Shown: positions 34,741 to 44,100, numbered from the stretch's first letter. The stretch is 64,000 nt of DNA from an uncultured Eubacteriales bacterium (GCA_902773835.1 CACYFZ010000009.1:1-64000), one strand, 5' to 3'. Made by a program: numbers and translations. Notes: generated by a model not told the origin, from the letters alone.

Positions 34741-34774
34741 GAATAGATTCCCCTCGCTATTCAAGGGAGGATAA

Positions 34775-36202
34775 ATGATCACATATGAAGCTAACAGCAT
34801 CCTCGCGAACTTCGCGGACATAAGCAGGTTTCCGAGAAACTCGGGCTCCGAAAAGGCCGTAAGTGACTACATCAAAAAATGGGCTGAGGGCCTCGGCCTT
34901 GATGTTGCGCAGGATGAGCTCGGCAACTTAATTATTAAAAAAGCTGCATCTCCCGGTTGCAAAACCGGAGATGCAGTTATTCTGCAAGCACATATGGATA
35001 TGGTCTGCGAGAAGTCGCCGGGCAGCCCCCACGATTTCAGCAGAGATCCTATAAACCCCGTCATAGACGGTGATTGGCTTACCGCAGAGGATACATCCCT
35101 CGGCGCGGACAACGGCATCGGCGTCGCAATTGCCATGAGCATACTGGAAGCGGATAGCCTTAAACACCCTCCTCTTGAGGTAATCTTTACCGTTCAGGAG
35201 GAAACGACTTTCGAAGGTGCAGCCGAAGTGGATAAGTCAGGTCTTAAGGCTACTCGTATGATAAATCTGGACCACGCATGCGGGAGCGAAGTTATTATCG
35301 GAAGCTGTGGTGGCACCGGCGTGAACTTTGAGATGCCGATAGGGCGAGAGGCTTCAGTGTCGTCAGGATTTAAGGCATATAAGGTGACTCTTAGCGGTCT
35401 TGTAGGAGGACATTCAGGAGAGGACATCCACAGAGGCCGCGGGAATGCTATCTCTTTATTAATGCGATTTGTTGAGAAAACGAATCTTCCTCTCGTGAGC
35501 ATAGACGGCGGAAGCAACCGTCTGGCTATCCCGAGAGAAGCATCAGCCGTGATAATGACCGATGAATTGCCCGCCCTCGAAAAAATCATCAAAGAGTATG
35601 AAGACAGCTTAAAAGAAGAATACGTCAGTGCAGCTAAGCTGCGTATGGATATCGAAGAATCCGAGAATACTGCTCCTCCTTTGGATACGAAGTCATATAT
35701 GAAATTACGCCTTGTTCTGAGGGCATATCCGAACGGGATAATCCGTATGTTTGATGATATGGAAGGCATTGTGGAATCGTCGGATAATATCGGTATTATA
35801 GAGACCTCTGACGACAGCATACGCCTGGTATCTGAGGTGCGCGGATCTTATCAGGCTACGATTGACGATATACTGGAAACAATAAAACTCGTTGCAGACT
35901 TTGCCGATGCAAATATAGAGACGTTCTCAGCTTACTCTCCGTGGAAATCCGCAGCGGATTCCGAACTTAAAAGACTGTCTGTGGAGACATACAGAGAGCT
36001 CTTCGGGGAAGAAATGAATCCGGTAGCAGTTCATGCGGGACTCGAGAGCGCATTCTTTGCATCAGCTATGCCTGAGCTGGATATAATCTCCATCGGACCG
36101 GACTGTCAGAACTTCCACTCGACCGAGGAGCGCGTGAGTATCTCCTCTACGCTGAAAGTATACAAATTTCTTGTCGAGCTGCTCTCAAAGCTGACACTAT
36201 AA
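34775..36202 (+). CDS. pepD: Aminoacyl-histidine dipeptidase (PepD, M20C)
   Basis: A 475-residue di-zinc peptidase of family M20C that splits Xaa-His and other dipeptides in the cytoplasm. The metal and catalytic motifs are QAHMDMV (His, Asp near 73-75), SLGADNG near 108-114, QEETTFEGA with the catalytic Glu near 137-145, LDHACG, and a C-terminal FHSTEE. The family length is about 480. Co-transcribed with the YfcC carrier; a small hairpin GAATAG/CTATTC lies between them. Confidence 0.94.
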   Translation: MITYEANSILANFADISRFPRNSGSEKAVSDYIKKWAEGLGLDVAQDELGNLIIKKAASPGCKTGDAVILQAHMDMVCEKSPGSPHDFSRDPINPVIDGDWLTAEDTSLGADNGIGVAIAMSILEADSLKHPPLEVIFTVQEETTFEGAAEVDKSGLKATRMINLDHACGSEVIIGSCGGTGVNFEMPIGREASVSSGFKAYKVTLSGLVGGHSGEDIHRGRGNAISLLMRFVEKTNLPLVSIDGGSNRLAIPREASAVIMTDELPALEKIIKEYEDSLKEEYVSAAKLRMDIEESENTAPPLDTKSYMKLRLVLRAYPNGIIRMFDDMEGIVESSDNIGIIETSDDSIRLVSEVRGSYQATIDDILETIKLVADFADANIETFSAYSPWKSAADSELKRLSVETYRELFGEEMNPVAVHAGLESAFFASAMPELDIISIGPDCQNFHSTEERVSISSTLKVYKFLVELLSKLTL

Positions 36203-36256
36203 GATCATCACCGGAAAAAAGAGAGCAGCGTACAAAAATAAGCCTGAAAAGAGAAA

Positions 36257-36283
36257 AAAACAGGGAGCAATGCTCCCTGTTTT
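36257..36283. terminator. Bidirectional terminator between pepD and the structured intergenic element
   Basis: The stem AAAACAGGGAGC/GCTCCCTGTTTT has a short loop. The minus-strand T run is seven bases and the plus-strand run four, so it can end both the pepD transcript and a DUF937 transcript that carries the folded element. Confidence 0.8.
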
Positions 36284-36306
36284 GTCACTTTTTGAATTTC
36301 AGTATT

Positions 36307-36453
36307 CAACCAGGAGCGAAGCTCCATCAAGCTCGCTTGGTTGGAGCGAGCGACGCCGTCAACAGACGACGGGAGCTTCAGCTCATGAGATCGTCAGTCG
36401 AATATGGAACCCGCCGCCTACTCCGTTGAGGCGGGGGACATCCGGCGTCTGTT
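36307..36453. ncRNA. Folded intergenic RNA candidate
   Basis: An unusually GC-rich, gene-free stretch with many complementary segments: GGAGC/GCTCC (36313-36325); GCTCGCT/AGCGAGC (36331-36351), whose loop TGGTTG (36338-36343) complements CAACCA at 36307-36312; GACGA/TCGTC (36365-36395) around GAGC-ttca-GCTC; CCGCCT/AGGCGG (36414-36434) extended by CCC/GGG; and GACGCCG (36352-36358) closing with CGGCGTC (36443-36449). A competing pairing AACAGACG (36361-36368) with CGTCTGTT (36446-36453) shares the same 3' strand. The strand is undecided; on the minus strand it would be the 3' UTR of DUF937, ending at the terminator at 36257-36283. It could be a known Clostridial ncRNA that I cannot name by eye. 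Confidence 0.5.
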
Positions 36454-36473
36454 ATAACGCTTCGCTACAATTC

Positions 36474-36989
36474 TTATTTCTTAAGAAGTTTAACGATGTT
36501 GATTACGTCCTTAGCATCAATTCCGTCCATCAGACCGCCTACAACGCTGAGCATATCTGCAGATCCAACGTTCTGAGCTTTTGTCTTAGCGCTCTTACCC
36601 ATCTGGCTCATGAGGAAAGGTGCTGCGATAGCCATAATCTTCATGATTTTCTTGGCATCAAGTCCGCTCTTCTTCTGAGCCTTAGCAGCTACTTCCTCTG
36701 TCTGGTTTCCGAGAAGATGCTTTACAATCTTAGCGCCGTCTTCAGTGTCTACATTTTTCAGGAACCTTGTGAAGTCGCTTGTATCATCATTGCTGTGGTC
36801 ATTCAGAGCCTGAAGGAATCCCTGCTGAGTCTCCTTGTTTGTAGCCTGTCCCTGCATGCCTTTGATAAGCATTGGCAGAACTTCTTCGATAGCAGACGTA
36901 GCTTCTTGCTCGTTTACGCCGAGAAGCTGTCCCATCTGTCCGAGATTTCCGCTGTTAAGCATCATTTTCATTACATCATTCATATCCAT
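36474..36989 (-). CDS. DUF937 domain protein
   Basis: A 171-residue helical protein matching DUF937: repeated helices with QMGQLLGVNEQEATSAIEEVLPMLIKGM near the N-terminus and a Gly/Met-rich C-terminal half. It is predicted cytoplasmic with unknown function. Met content is high. A consensus-like promoter and a leader hairpin lie upstream, and AAGGAGG precedes the ATG, so expression is probably strong. The folded element lies directly downstream. Confidence 0.85.
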   Translation of the reverse strand: MDMNDVMKMMLNSGNLGQMGQLLGVNEQEATSAIEEVLPMLIKGMQGQATNKETQQGFLQALNDHSNDDTSDFTRFLKNVDTEDGAKIVKHLLGNQTEEVAAKAQKKSGLDAKKIMKIMAIAAPFLMSQMGKSAKTKAQNVGSADMLSVVGGLMDGIDAKDVINIVKLLKK

Positions 36990-37018
36990 AGTTTGCTTCC
37001 TCCTTGTGAGTTGAACGC

Positions 37019-37044
37019 GAGTCTGCGTTCTCCCCCACAGACTC
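37019..37044 (-). promoter_or_regulatory. Hairpin in the DUF937 leader
   Basis: A seven-base perfect stem GAGTCTG/CAGACTC with a 12-base loop lies in the 5' UTR, about 30 bases before the ATG. Confidence 0.45.
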
Positions 37045-37060
37045 TAAACCATACGCATAA

Positions 37061-37090
37061 ATTTTAACTTTTTACGGCATAAAATGTCAA
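37061..37090 (-). promoter_or_regulatory. Promoter of the DUF937 gene
   Basis: A consensus TTGACA (37085-37090), 18 bases, TAAAAT (37061-37066) on the minus strand. Confidence 0.7.
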
Positions 37091-37117
37091 CTAAAGCCTT
37101 TGTTTTCAAGCTCTTTC

Positions 37118-37573
37118 TTACTTAACTGCAACCCCGTATTCACGTGCCATAATCTTGGCAAATGAGCGTATGCATTCGTGAACGATGCCGGTGCAGTGAG
37201 TCTTGCGCTCGGGCTGCCCGAACTCGAAGTCTTTGATAAGTTCCGGGCAGAGGCTGCTGCCGTAAGCAGCGGCCAAGTCTTCGTTCAGCTCCCTGACCAG
37301 GGCGATGCATTTCTCGTATGCGGGATCGCCTTTTATCGTGCGGCCGAAGACTTTTCCGAGCGCCATCGTGGCGCCCGCAACAGCTCCGCAGACATTTCCT
37401 CCGTCTCCGAAGCCATACGGGAATCCCGTGGACATAGCTATGGCTTCTTCTCCTATCCCGAGCCCGTAGTGCCTGTTGAGCACATCCAGCACGGATTCCG
37501 AGCACATAAAGCCCGTAGTAAAATTCTCCGTCGCATCATCCAGCATCTTCTGAAGGTTTACTTCCTTTACCAT
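37118..37573 (-). CDS. C_GCAxxG_C_C family putative redox protein
   Basis: A 151-residue protein of the C_GCAxxG_C_C family, thought to be redox-active. Cysteines are Cys24 (FMCSESVL), Cys62 (VCGAVAG, the GCAxxG box), Cys89, Cys109, Cys127 and Cys134, in the family spacing. Partner and substrate are unknown. The ATG at 37573 has AAGGAGG within the prmA end, and the prmA stop is one base before it, so the two genes are coupled. The longer frame starts inside prmA and is not used. Confidence 0.88.
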   Translation of the reverse strand: MVKEVNLQKMLDDATENFTTGFMCSESVLDVLNRHYGLGIGEEAIAMSTGFPYGFGDGGNVCGAVAGATMALGKVFGRTIKGDPAYEKCIALVRELNEDLAAAYGSSLCPELIKDFEFGQPERKTHCTGIVHECIRSFAKIMAREYGVAVK

Positions 37574-37574
37574 A

Positions 37575-38561
37575 CTACTTCCTCCTTGCTGCGATGGCAC
37601 ACCACTCGCCATCGTGAAGCACTTCCTCTATCTCAAACCCGGCCTCTTTTACGGCCTCACTCACTACTTCTTCTTTAATATCCAAAATGCCTGAGCTTAT
37701 AAAAATACCGCCCGGTCTAAGCTCTGCAGCCGCGGCCGGCGTCAGCCTGATAACGAGATCCGCCATAAGATTGGCCACGATTATATCCGCATCGTAGTCG
37801 ACTCCTTCCATCAGGTCTCCTACGCGCACTTCAATACGAGATGACAATCCGTTTCTTTCGATATTATCAGCAGCTATCCTTACGGCATCCTCATCGATAT
37901 CTATTCCCAGGCAGTCATGTGCGCCGAGCTTCATTGCGGCTATTGCCAGTATGCCTGTTCCCGTTCCTACATCAAGAACCCTTGCCCCGGTATCCGATGA
38001 GTCTCTTGCAGCTTCTACAGGCTTAATCTTCTTTTCAAGAGCCTTGATGCACAGCGAAGTAGTCTCATGAAGTCCCGAGCCGAAAGCCATGCCCGGATCC
38101 ATTTCTATGACCAAATCGGTCGATTCAAGAACACAATCTTCCCAGCTCGGCTTCACGACTATGTTCTCCCCGATGCGCGTCGGCTTAAAATGTTCCTGCC
38201 ATTTGTACAGCCACTCGCTGTCGTCTCCGGTCATGCCGAGTGTCCAAGCGATACAATTCCCGTCTTTCTTCACGGCATCGGAATCTTTGAAATCCTGCAG
38301 CACTCTCTCGGCCCTCTCAGCCTCCGCGCGCCCCTCTTCATCGTTTGAAAAATACAAAGTAACAGTCGGAGTTTGCCCTTCTGCTGCCGCCAATTCTTCA
38401 TTTATATAATCATACTTGTACCACTCAGGGTGCTCCGCTATCTCCGCAAAGTCCGCAGGGTCGTCAATCATCAGCGACTCAAATCCCGCATCCGCCAGCA
38501 CATCTACCGCATCGTCCAGAATATCCTTATTCAGTTCTATCTTTAATTCCAAATATTTCAT
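37575..38561 (-). CDS. prmA: Ribosomal protein L11 methyltransferase
   Basis: A 328-residue SAM-dependent enzyme that trimethylates L11. Residues 1 to about 110 are the L11-binding domain starting MKYLELKIELN. The SAM motif VLDVGTGTGILAI is near 188-200, and VANLMADL near 252 is the NxP-type (here NLM) catalytic loop region. The ATG at 38561 aligns with known PrmA starts but has no ribosome site; the -10 box ends nine bases upstream, so the message is probably leaderless. Confidence 0.92.
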   Translation of the reverse strand: MKYLELKIELNKDILDDAVDVLADAGFESLMIDDPADFAEIAEHPEWYKYDYINEELAAAEGQTPTVTLYFSNDEEGRAEAERAERVLQDFKDSDAVKKDGNCIAWTLGMTGDDSEWLYKWQEHFKPTRIGENIVVKPSWEDCVLESTDLVIEMDPGMAFGSGLHETTSLCIKALEKKIKPVEAARDSSDTGARVLDVGTGTGILAIAAMKLGAHDCLGIDIDEDAVRIAADNIERNGLSSRIEVRVGDLMEGVDYDADIIVANLMADLVIRLTPAAAAELRPGGIFISSGILDIKEEVVSEAVKEAGFEIEEVLHDGEWCAIAARRK

Positions 38562-38570
38562 ACTGTGATT

Positions 38571-38581
38571 AGTATAGTATA
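38571..38581 (-). promoter_or_regulatory. -10 region of prmA
   Basis: Two overlapping TATACT boxes on the minus strand, 9 and 14 bases before the ATG. No good -35 box at 17 bases; TTGTGA at a 19-base spacing is the best candidate. Confidence 0.4.
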
Positions 38582-38622
38582 ATCGTATCAATAAAACCAT
38601 TCACAAAAATTCGGAGGACGGA

Positions 38623-38769
38623 ATGGAAGGAAAAAAGAAAAGAGTTGCACAGGTATTAATCTTCACAGCGGCTGTCTGCATGATTGCATTCGGCGTATAC
38701 CGAGGAGAAGTCAGTACGGTTTTTACCAAGGCTGTTAATGTCTGCCTTGAGTGCATAGGTCTCGGATAG
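38623..38769 (+). CDS. CD1871A-like CXXC micropeptide
   Basis: A 48-residue gene with GGAGG before its ATG, 21 bases upstream of the 4Fe-4S membrane protein. It has a basic start, one membrane helix at about 9-25 (VLIFTAAVCMIAFGVY) and a C-terminal Cys-Leu-Glu-Cys (about 41-44). This matches the small CD1871A family CXXC-motif proteins found beside such ferredoxin-like membrane proteins in Clostridia, from memory. The pair may pass electrons or handle metal at the membrane; function is not established. Confidence 0.75.
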   Translation: MEGKKKRVAQVLIFTAAVCMIAFGVYRGEVSTVFTKAVNVCLECIGLG

Positions 38770-38790
38770 ACCGAAAGGAATCACGCGAAT

Positions 38791-39621
38791 ATGAAACTTT
38801 CACATGAAGTAAAACGAAAGATAATACAAATAGCCGCATTCGGATTTTCCAACTCCTATCTCGGAAACCTCGCTTCCGGCAGACTCTATCAGGGCAAGTG
38901 GAAGAACTTCTGCAACCCGGGTATGAATTGTTATTCCTGCCCTGCGGCCCGCTTCGCATGTCCTATAGGCGCCATGGAGGCCGTCAGCACCAAACCCGGC
39001 TCTGCCGTAGGTTTTTATGCCCTCGGCTTCGTTCTGGCCATCGGAGTAATCTTCGGGCGTGCCATCTGCGGATTTGTCTGCCCATTCGGATTGATTCAGG
39101 AACTCCTGTATAAAATCTCGTCAGTAAAAAAGCGCATATATAAGCCTCTGACATATATTAAATATGCGCTTCTCGTCATATTCGTATTCCTGATGCCTGC
39201 TCTCGTAGTAAACAAATACGGAATAGGTGCGCCCTCATTCTGCAAATATATCTGTCCGGTCGGCACCATTGAAGGCGGAATCCCGCTCCTTCTGACCATA
39301 CCTAGCCTGAGAACTATGCTTGGCAAGTTATTTACAGTAAAAGCCGCCATCTTAGTAGGGACGATTATCTCTTGCGTAATCTGCAACAGGTTCTTCTGTA
39401 AAGTCATGTGTCCGCTCGGAGCCCTCTACGGCCTGCTTAATAAGATTAGCATATACAGCATGAAGCACGATGCCGAGAAGTGCATCTCCTGCGGGAAGTG
39501 CAGTGATGTCTGTCCTATGGATACAGACCCGGTCACCAAACCTAACTCTCCTGAGTGCATCAGATGCGGCCGCTGCGTTCACGCTTGCCCGACCTGCGCC
39601 CTCAGACAAGATTTCAAATAG
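38791..39621 (+). CDS. Membrane 4Fe-4S protein of the NapH/NosR-C/CcoG-like group
   Basis: A 276-residue membrane iron-sulfur protein. Cysteine clusters occur at CYSCPAARFACP (about 47-58), two CxxxCP(F/L)G motifs at about 93-99 and 203-209, plus KYICPVG near 155, and a C-terminal pair of 4Fe-4S motifs: CISCGKCSDVCP and CIRCGRCVHACP near 232-266. About four helices lie between them. It likely moves electrons across or along the membrane, from a ferredoxin or quinol pool to an unknown acceptor. Its only partner in sight is the CXXC micropeptide. Confidence 0.9.
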   Translation: MKLSHEVKRKIIQIAAFGFSNSYLGNLASGRLYQGKWKNFCNPGMNCYSCPAARFACPIGAMEAVSTKPGSAVGFYALGFVLAIGVIFGRAICGFVCPFGLIQELLYKISSVKKRIYKPLTYIKYALLVIFVFLMPALVVNKYGIGAPSFCKYICPVGTIEGGIPLLLTIPSLRTMLGKLFTVKAAILVGTIISCVICNRFFCKVMCPLGALYGLLNKISIYSMKHDAEKCISCGKCSDVCPMDTDPVTKPNSPECIRCGRCVHACPTCALRQDFK

Positions 39622-39625
39622 CAGA

Positions 39626-39653
39626 AAAGCCTGCGGAGCTGTCCGCAGGCTTT
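39626..39653. terminator. Bidirectional terminator between the 4Fe-4S gene and tyrS
   Basis: A 12-base perfect stem AAAGCCTGCGGA/TCCGCAGGCTTT with a GCTG loop, between convergent genes. Confidence 0.8.
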
Positions 39654-39668
39654 CACATTGTGTCTTCG

Positions 39669-41003
39669 TTATTTCATAACTATCTTCATAAACTTCTTCT
39701 TACCCTTTTGGAGTACCATCTCTCCGTCTTCGAAGTCCTTCTCTGATACGGAGTACCTCTTGTCTGTTATCTGGTCTCCGTTGATTCTGGCACCGCCGCC
39801 TTGGATGGTTCTGTATGCCTCGGAAGTGGATGGCTCGAGTCCGACTTCCTTAAGGAGTGCCGCCAGGCCCATACCTTCTCCTGCGAACACAGAAGCTTCC
39901 ATCTCTGTAGTAGGCATATCCTTGGACACTCCGCCGCCTGCGAATACCTCGCGGCTGGCATCGAGAGCTTTCTGTGCCTTTTCCCCACCGTGAACCAGCT
40001 TAGTAACTTCGTAAGCGAGGATTTCCTTAGCTTTATTGATCTCAGCTCCTTCGAGAGCCGAAAGTCTGTTAACTTCTTCCATAGGAAGGAAGGTCAGCAT
40101 GCGAAGGCAGGTATTTACATCTGCATCGTCTACGTTTCTCCAGTACTGGAAGAAATCATATACAGGAGTTCTTCTCTCATCCAGCCAAAGAGCTCCTCCT
40201 ACAGTCTTACCCATCTTCTCTCCGTCGCTCTTAAGAAGAAGAGAAACCGTAAGTCCGAACACTTCGTCTCCCATCAGCTTTCTTGTGAGCTCAACTCCGC
40301 CGATGATATTAGACCACTGGTCGTTTCCGCCCAGCTGAGCCATGAGGCCGAAGTCTCTGTGCATTACATAGAAATCGTAGCTCTGGAGCAGCATGTATGA
40401 GAACTCGAAGAAGGTGAGACCGGTGTCTCTCTCCATACGAGTCTTGAAGCAGTCTGCTCTGAGCATTGTGTTTACGTTAAACTGTGAGCCGATGAATCTG
40501 GCAAACTCAGTAAACTTGGCAGGTCTTATCCATTCCGCGTTGTTTACCGAAACTGCGTAACCCGGCTTAGGCTCACGGTTTTGGTGACCCGGAGTATATA
40601 CGCCTTCGTTGCCTTCATACTTCCACTCATCGTCGAAGTCGATATATTTATCGAAGAGTTTCTTGAACTGTCTGCAGTTCTCATCGATGGTGTCTATCGT
40701 CATTACCTGACGCATATCTGCCTTGCCTGAAGGATCTCCAACCTCTCCGGTTCCGCCGCCAAGCAGGAATACCGGTGTGTGTCCGTACTTCTGCATGTAC
40801 ATCATGGTAATCATCGGAATGAAGTGTCCGATGTGCAGGCAGTCTGCCGTCGGATCGAATCCGATATAGAATTTGATTTTCTCTTTTCCGAGCAATTCTC
40901 TGAATCCTTCCGGATTTGTGCACTGCGCGAGGAGACCTCTTTCCTCGAGGACGTCATATACGTTTGTATGCTTACTGACATTGTCAGGTATTAAGTTTTT
41001 CAT
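39669..41003 (-). CDS. tyrS: Tyrosyl-tRNA synthetase
   Basis: A 444-residue class-I synthetase. HIGH at 57-60 (CLHIGHF), the second signature KMGKTVGG instead of KMSKS, and a C-terminal S4 RNA-binding domain with GGARINGDQIT are visible. The ATG at 41003 with AAGGAGA is chosen; a longer frame starts within the promoter. No T-box leader is present: only about 35 bases separate the -10 box and the ribosome site. Confidence 0.96.
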   Translation of the reverse strand: MKNLIPDNVSKHTNVYDVLEERGLLAQCTNPEGFRELLGKEKIKFYIGFDPTADCLHIGHFIPMITMMYMQKYGHTPVFLLGGGTGEVGDPSGKADMRQVMTIDTIDENCRQFKKLFDKYIDFDDEWKYEGNEGVYTPGHQNREPKPGYAVSVNNAEWIRPAKFTEFARFIGSQFNVNTMLRADCFKTRMERDTGLTFFEFSYMLLQSYDFYVMHRDFGLMAQLGGNDQWSNIIGGVELTRKLMGDEVFGLTVSLLLKSDGEKMGKTVGGALWLDERRTPVYDFFQYWRNVDDADVNTCLRMLTFLPMEEVNRLSALEGAEINKAKEILAYEVTKLVHGGEKAQKALDASREVFAGGGVSKDMPTTEMEASVFAGEGMGLAALLKEVGLEPSTSEAYRTIQGGGARINGDQITDKRYSVSEKDFEDGEMVLQKGKKKFMKIVMK

Positions 41004-41032
41004 GTTCTTTCTCCTTGTCTGAAACTCCTCAA

Positions 41033-41061
41033 AATATAACATTTTAAGCAGATAATTTCAA
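41033..41061 (-). promoter_or_regulatory. Promoter of tyrS
   Basis: TTGAAA (41056-41061), 17 bases, TATATT (41033-41038) on the minus strand. Confidence 0.6.
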
Positions 41062-41077
41062 TCTGAGCTGATATCGT

Positions 41078-41112
41078 AAAAAAATGTGAGAGGGCACATT
41101 ATGTACCCTCTC
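41078..41112 (-). terminator. Terminator after the 1554-residue adhesin
   Basis: On the minus strand GAGAGGG pairs with CCCTCTC around a further ACAT/ATGT pairing, followed by a run of seven T residues. Confidence 0.85.
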
Positions 41113-41146
41113 ATCATATTAGTGTTTCTTGCAAGATAGCATTTTA

Positions 41147-44100
41147 CTATCTGTCTGTCTTTCTTCTGCGTCTCAGAACCAGGAGTCCTGCTGCAGAGAG
41201 TACTGCGAACGATCCGTAGAGGTATGGCAACGAAGCATCTCCTGTCTTTGTTCCCTTACTCTTGCTCTTTCCTGAGCCGGAAGCTGCTGTTTCCTCATCT
41301 GCTACTTCTTCCCAGACCGCCTCGTATCTGACGTTTACGAGATTGCCCTCTTCGTCGTACTCTTCGAACCTGTTCCACTTAACGAATCTGTAGCCATCTC
41401 TCTTAGGGTCCTTCGGTGGATCCGGCTCCGTATTCTCGTCGAGGAACGGTGTGGTCTTCATAATCGTGCGTCCTGTAGCAGGATCCACGTATGTTACCGT
41501 CGGCAGTTTCTTATATACCGGAGTAAACTCTACGTTACCGATTACCTCAATGCTCTTCGGATCATCGGTCTCGCCTTCTTCAATTACGTTTCCGTCCTTA
41601 TCCTTGATGACATACTTGTATGTACCGGTGAATTTGTATCCCTTATCCGGTTTAACTTTGTTGCCACCTTTAACCTTGTCTCCGTACGGAACGCCCTTCT
41701 GGTTACCCTTGCCGTCGCTCTTACCGTGGTCGCCGTCAAAGTAAGTTACTGTATAGTAGTCCTTCTTGTAGACGATTTTGTCGACTATGTCATCGTCGTT
41801 AGGATCTACAGTCTCTCCCTTGCTCTGCTTCTTGTCAGGAGAGTATCCGAGAACATCCGGTGCATCCCAGTCATCGAAGGTCTGCTCTTCCCATGTATCC
41901 CAAGTTATTTCGCCTGTATCAGGATCAACTTTGCCTTCTCTCTCGAAGACAAGTTCCATCTCTGTAACTATCGGATTTCCGTCCTTTCCGAGCACCGGAC
42001 TTCCGTCCTCATACTCATGAGTTATGGTCTTTTTCACAGTCTTCTTTTCAGTGTTTTCAACGCAGCTCGGAGTATATAATCCATCTGCTGTAGAGCCGTC
42101 TTCACATGTAGCTAATACCTTGGCCGGCGTAGGTGTTCCTACGAAGTCAGGGTCCGGCGTGAAAGTGACTTCGCCTGTAGCCTCGTCTATTGTATAGGTT
42201 CCCACAGGGTTGCCGTCACTGTCGTAGGCTGTAAGCTTATCCTTAGGATTGCCCTCATCGTCGACAAGCTCGAACTTCTCAAACGGAGATGATCCTTCCT
42301 TAAACGGAGGTGTTCCGCTCTGCGGCTCTCCCTTAGGGCCGAAGGTCTTCTTCTCTCCGCCCTCAGGTGGTTTGCTGTATACAACCGTAACGTCCTTAAC
42401 CTGGTCACGGTCCTCGTAAGTCAGATCAGGGAAACCTGTTACCACGTCACTTGATGGTTTCCACGTTCCGTCTCTCTTTGTATCCGGAGGACTTACAACA
42501 TCGGTAATTCCGTTGTCGGTAATCTTCCATGGGCCCCATTCGATTTCTCCTGTCTTAGGATCTACGCTGATAGCTTCGCGGGTGAATTTCGCTTCCTGAA
42601 CTACGTCTACGGCAACTTCTTCACCATCATCGACATAGATATAGTGAATGGTGCGCTTAACCGTATCCGTCTCACCACTATCAAGAACATGTGGCTTGTA
42701 CTCAGCATCGACTGATTTACCAAGCGCATCTGTGCCACGCAGCTTAGCCGGTACCGGATCTCCTACGAAATCTGCATTAGGCGTGAATGTTACACTACCG
42801 TCTTCATTAAGCGTATAAGTACCTATTACATTGCCATCAGCATCTTTGGCATCTATCGTTGTCGAATCAGTCGGATTTCCGTCTTCATCGAGGAACTGCA
42901 CCTTCTCTATTTCCGCAGTGCCTCCTTCGAAGCTTGGTCTACCCTTCTGAGGCTGTCCCTTCAGACCCCAGGTTTCATCATCCTTAGGAGTAGGTGGTTT
43001 ATATTCATTCTTTATCTCACCGCCCCAGGCAAAATCATCTTCGGTATTGAAAACTGACATGTATGCCTGGTCTTCTTCAGCCTTTTCAGGGATTGCACTC
43101 TTAGCAGCTTCATAGTCCTTGGTGGCTGCTTGTGCCCAATTGGAAAGATCTCCATCGCTTCCTTCCATATAGACTTCATTACGGCCTTCCGCTTCGGAAA
43201 TCTTACCGGCTGCTTCAGCATCATCGTTGCTGTACGACTCTTCAAAGCCTTTCGGAACCGTTTCTGTCACGAACCAGTAGATGCGCTCTACGTGATCAAC
43301 ATTGTGCGCATCAGGTTCGACTTCTACAGCGAGAGCAGGCCACTCAGCACCCTCATAACCCTCAGACGGATAAGAGACATTCCAAACCTTGTTGCCTTCA
43401 GAGTCAGTTTCTTCTGTTACATGGGCTTCGGAGGTGCTTTCGGCATCGTCCTTGGCAAGCGTAAATGTTACAGGATCACCCTTCTGTACAAAACTTTTAG
43501 TTTCTTCATCATATATGTACGGCGTCGCAGTCATTTCAAGATCTTGCGTTTTAACAACATTATCCAAGCCTACCCAGACTTTATGGAAGTTGAAATCTGT
43601 TGCAAAGTCTACGTGCACATGGCGCGGATCCTGCACGTCGGTTAAGATTACGTCATAGGTGCCGTCTCCATTATCTTCAATCTTGAGCTTCTTTTCTGTA
43701 TCCTCATATATGCCATCTGTAAACTCCAAATCCGCAATGTTGTAAACTACAGGATCGGAAAGGCCTGCGCCACCTACTCGGATGGTTTGAACTCGGTATC
43801 CGTCTTCCGGAACTGCAGTAACCGTGGCGTCAGCGCCCCTTCCCATTGTGACAACGCCTTCGTCACGAGCGGTTTCGCAGTTCTCAGTTGATATATCATA
43901 CGTCTCAATATACGCACCTCCACCCGTACCATGAGTAGGCTCTACATATGTGAAGAGAGTACTATCAAAGAGTGTAGTGAAGAGGTTAGCCCCTGTTCCT
44001 CTGGATCCCGACCACTGAATCGAGCTCTTCTTTGCATCCAGAAGAACTGCGAAACCACTGTCGAAACTCAGATCATCATCGTTTCGAGCGGCCTTCCAGT

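Noticed and set aside
36307-36453. Insertion-sequence or IS200/IS605 end for the hairpin-rich region
   Set aside because: No transposase or TnpB remnant lies nearby and no target duplication is seen, though a very small relic cannot be fully excluded.
41004-41061. T-box leader for tyrS
   Set aside because: The distance from the -10 box to the start codon is about 30 bases, far too short for a T-box.
43130-43645. Plus-strand frames opposite the 1554-residue adhesin, including 44909-45565
   Set aside because: These are antisense shadows without ribosome sites or family features.
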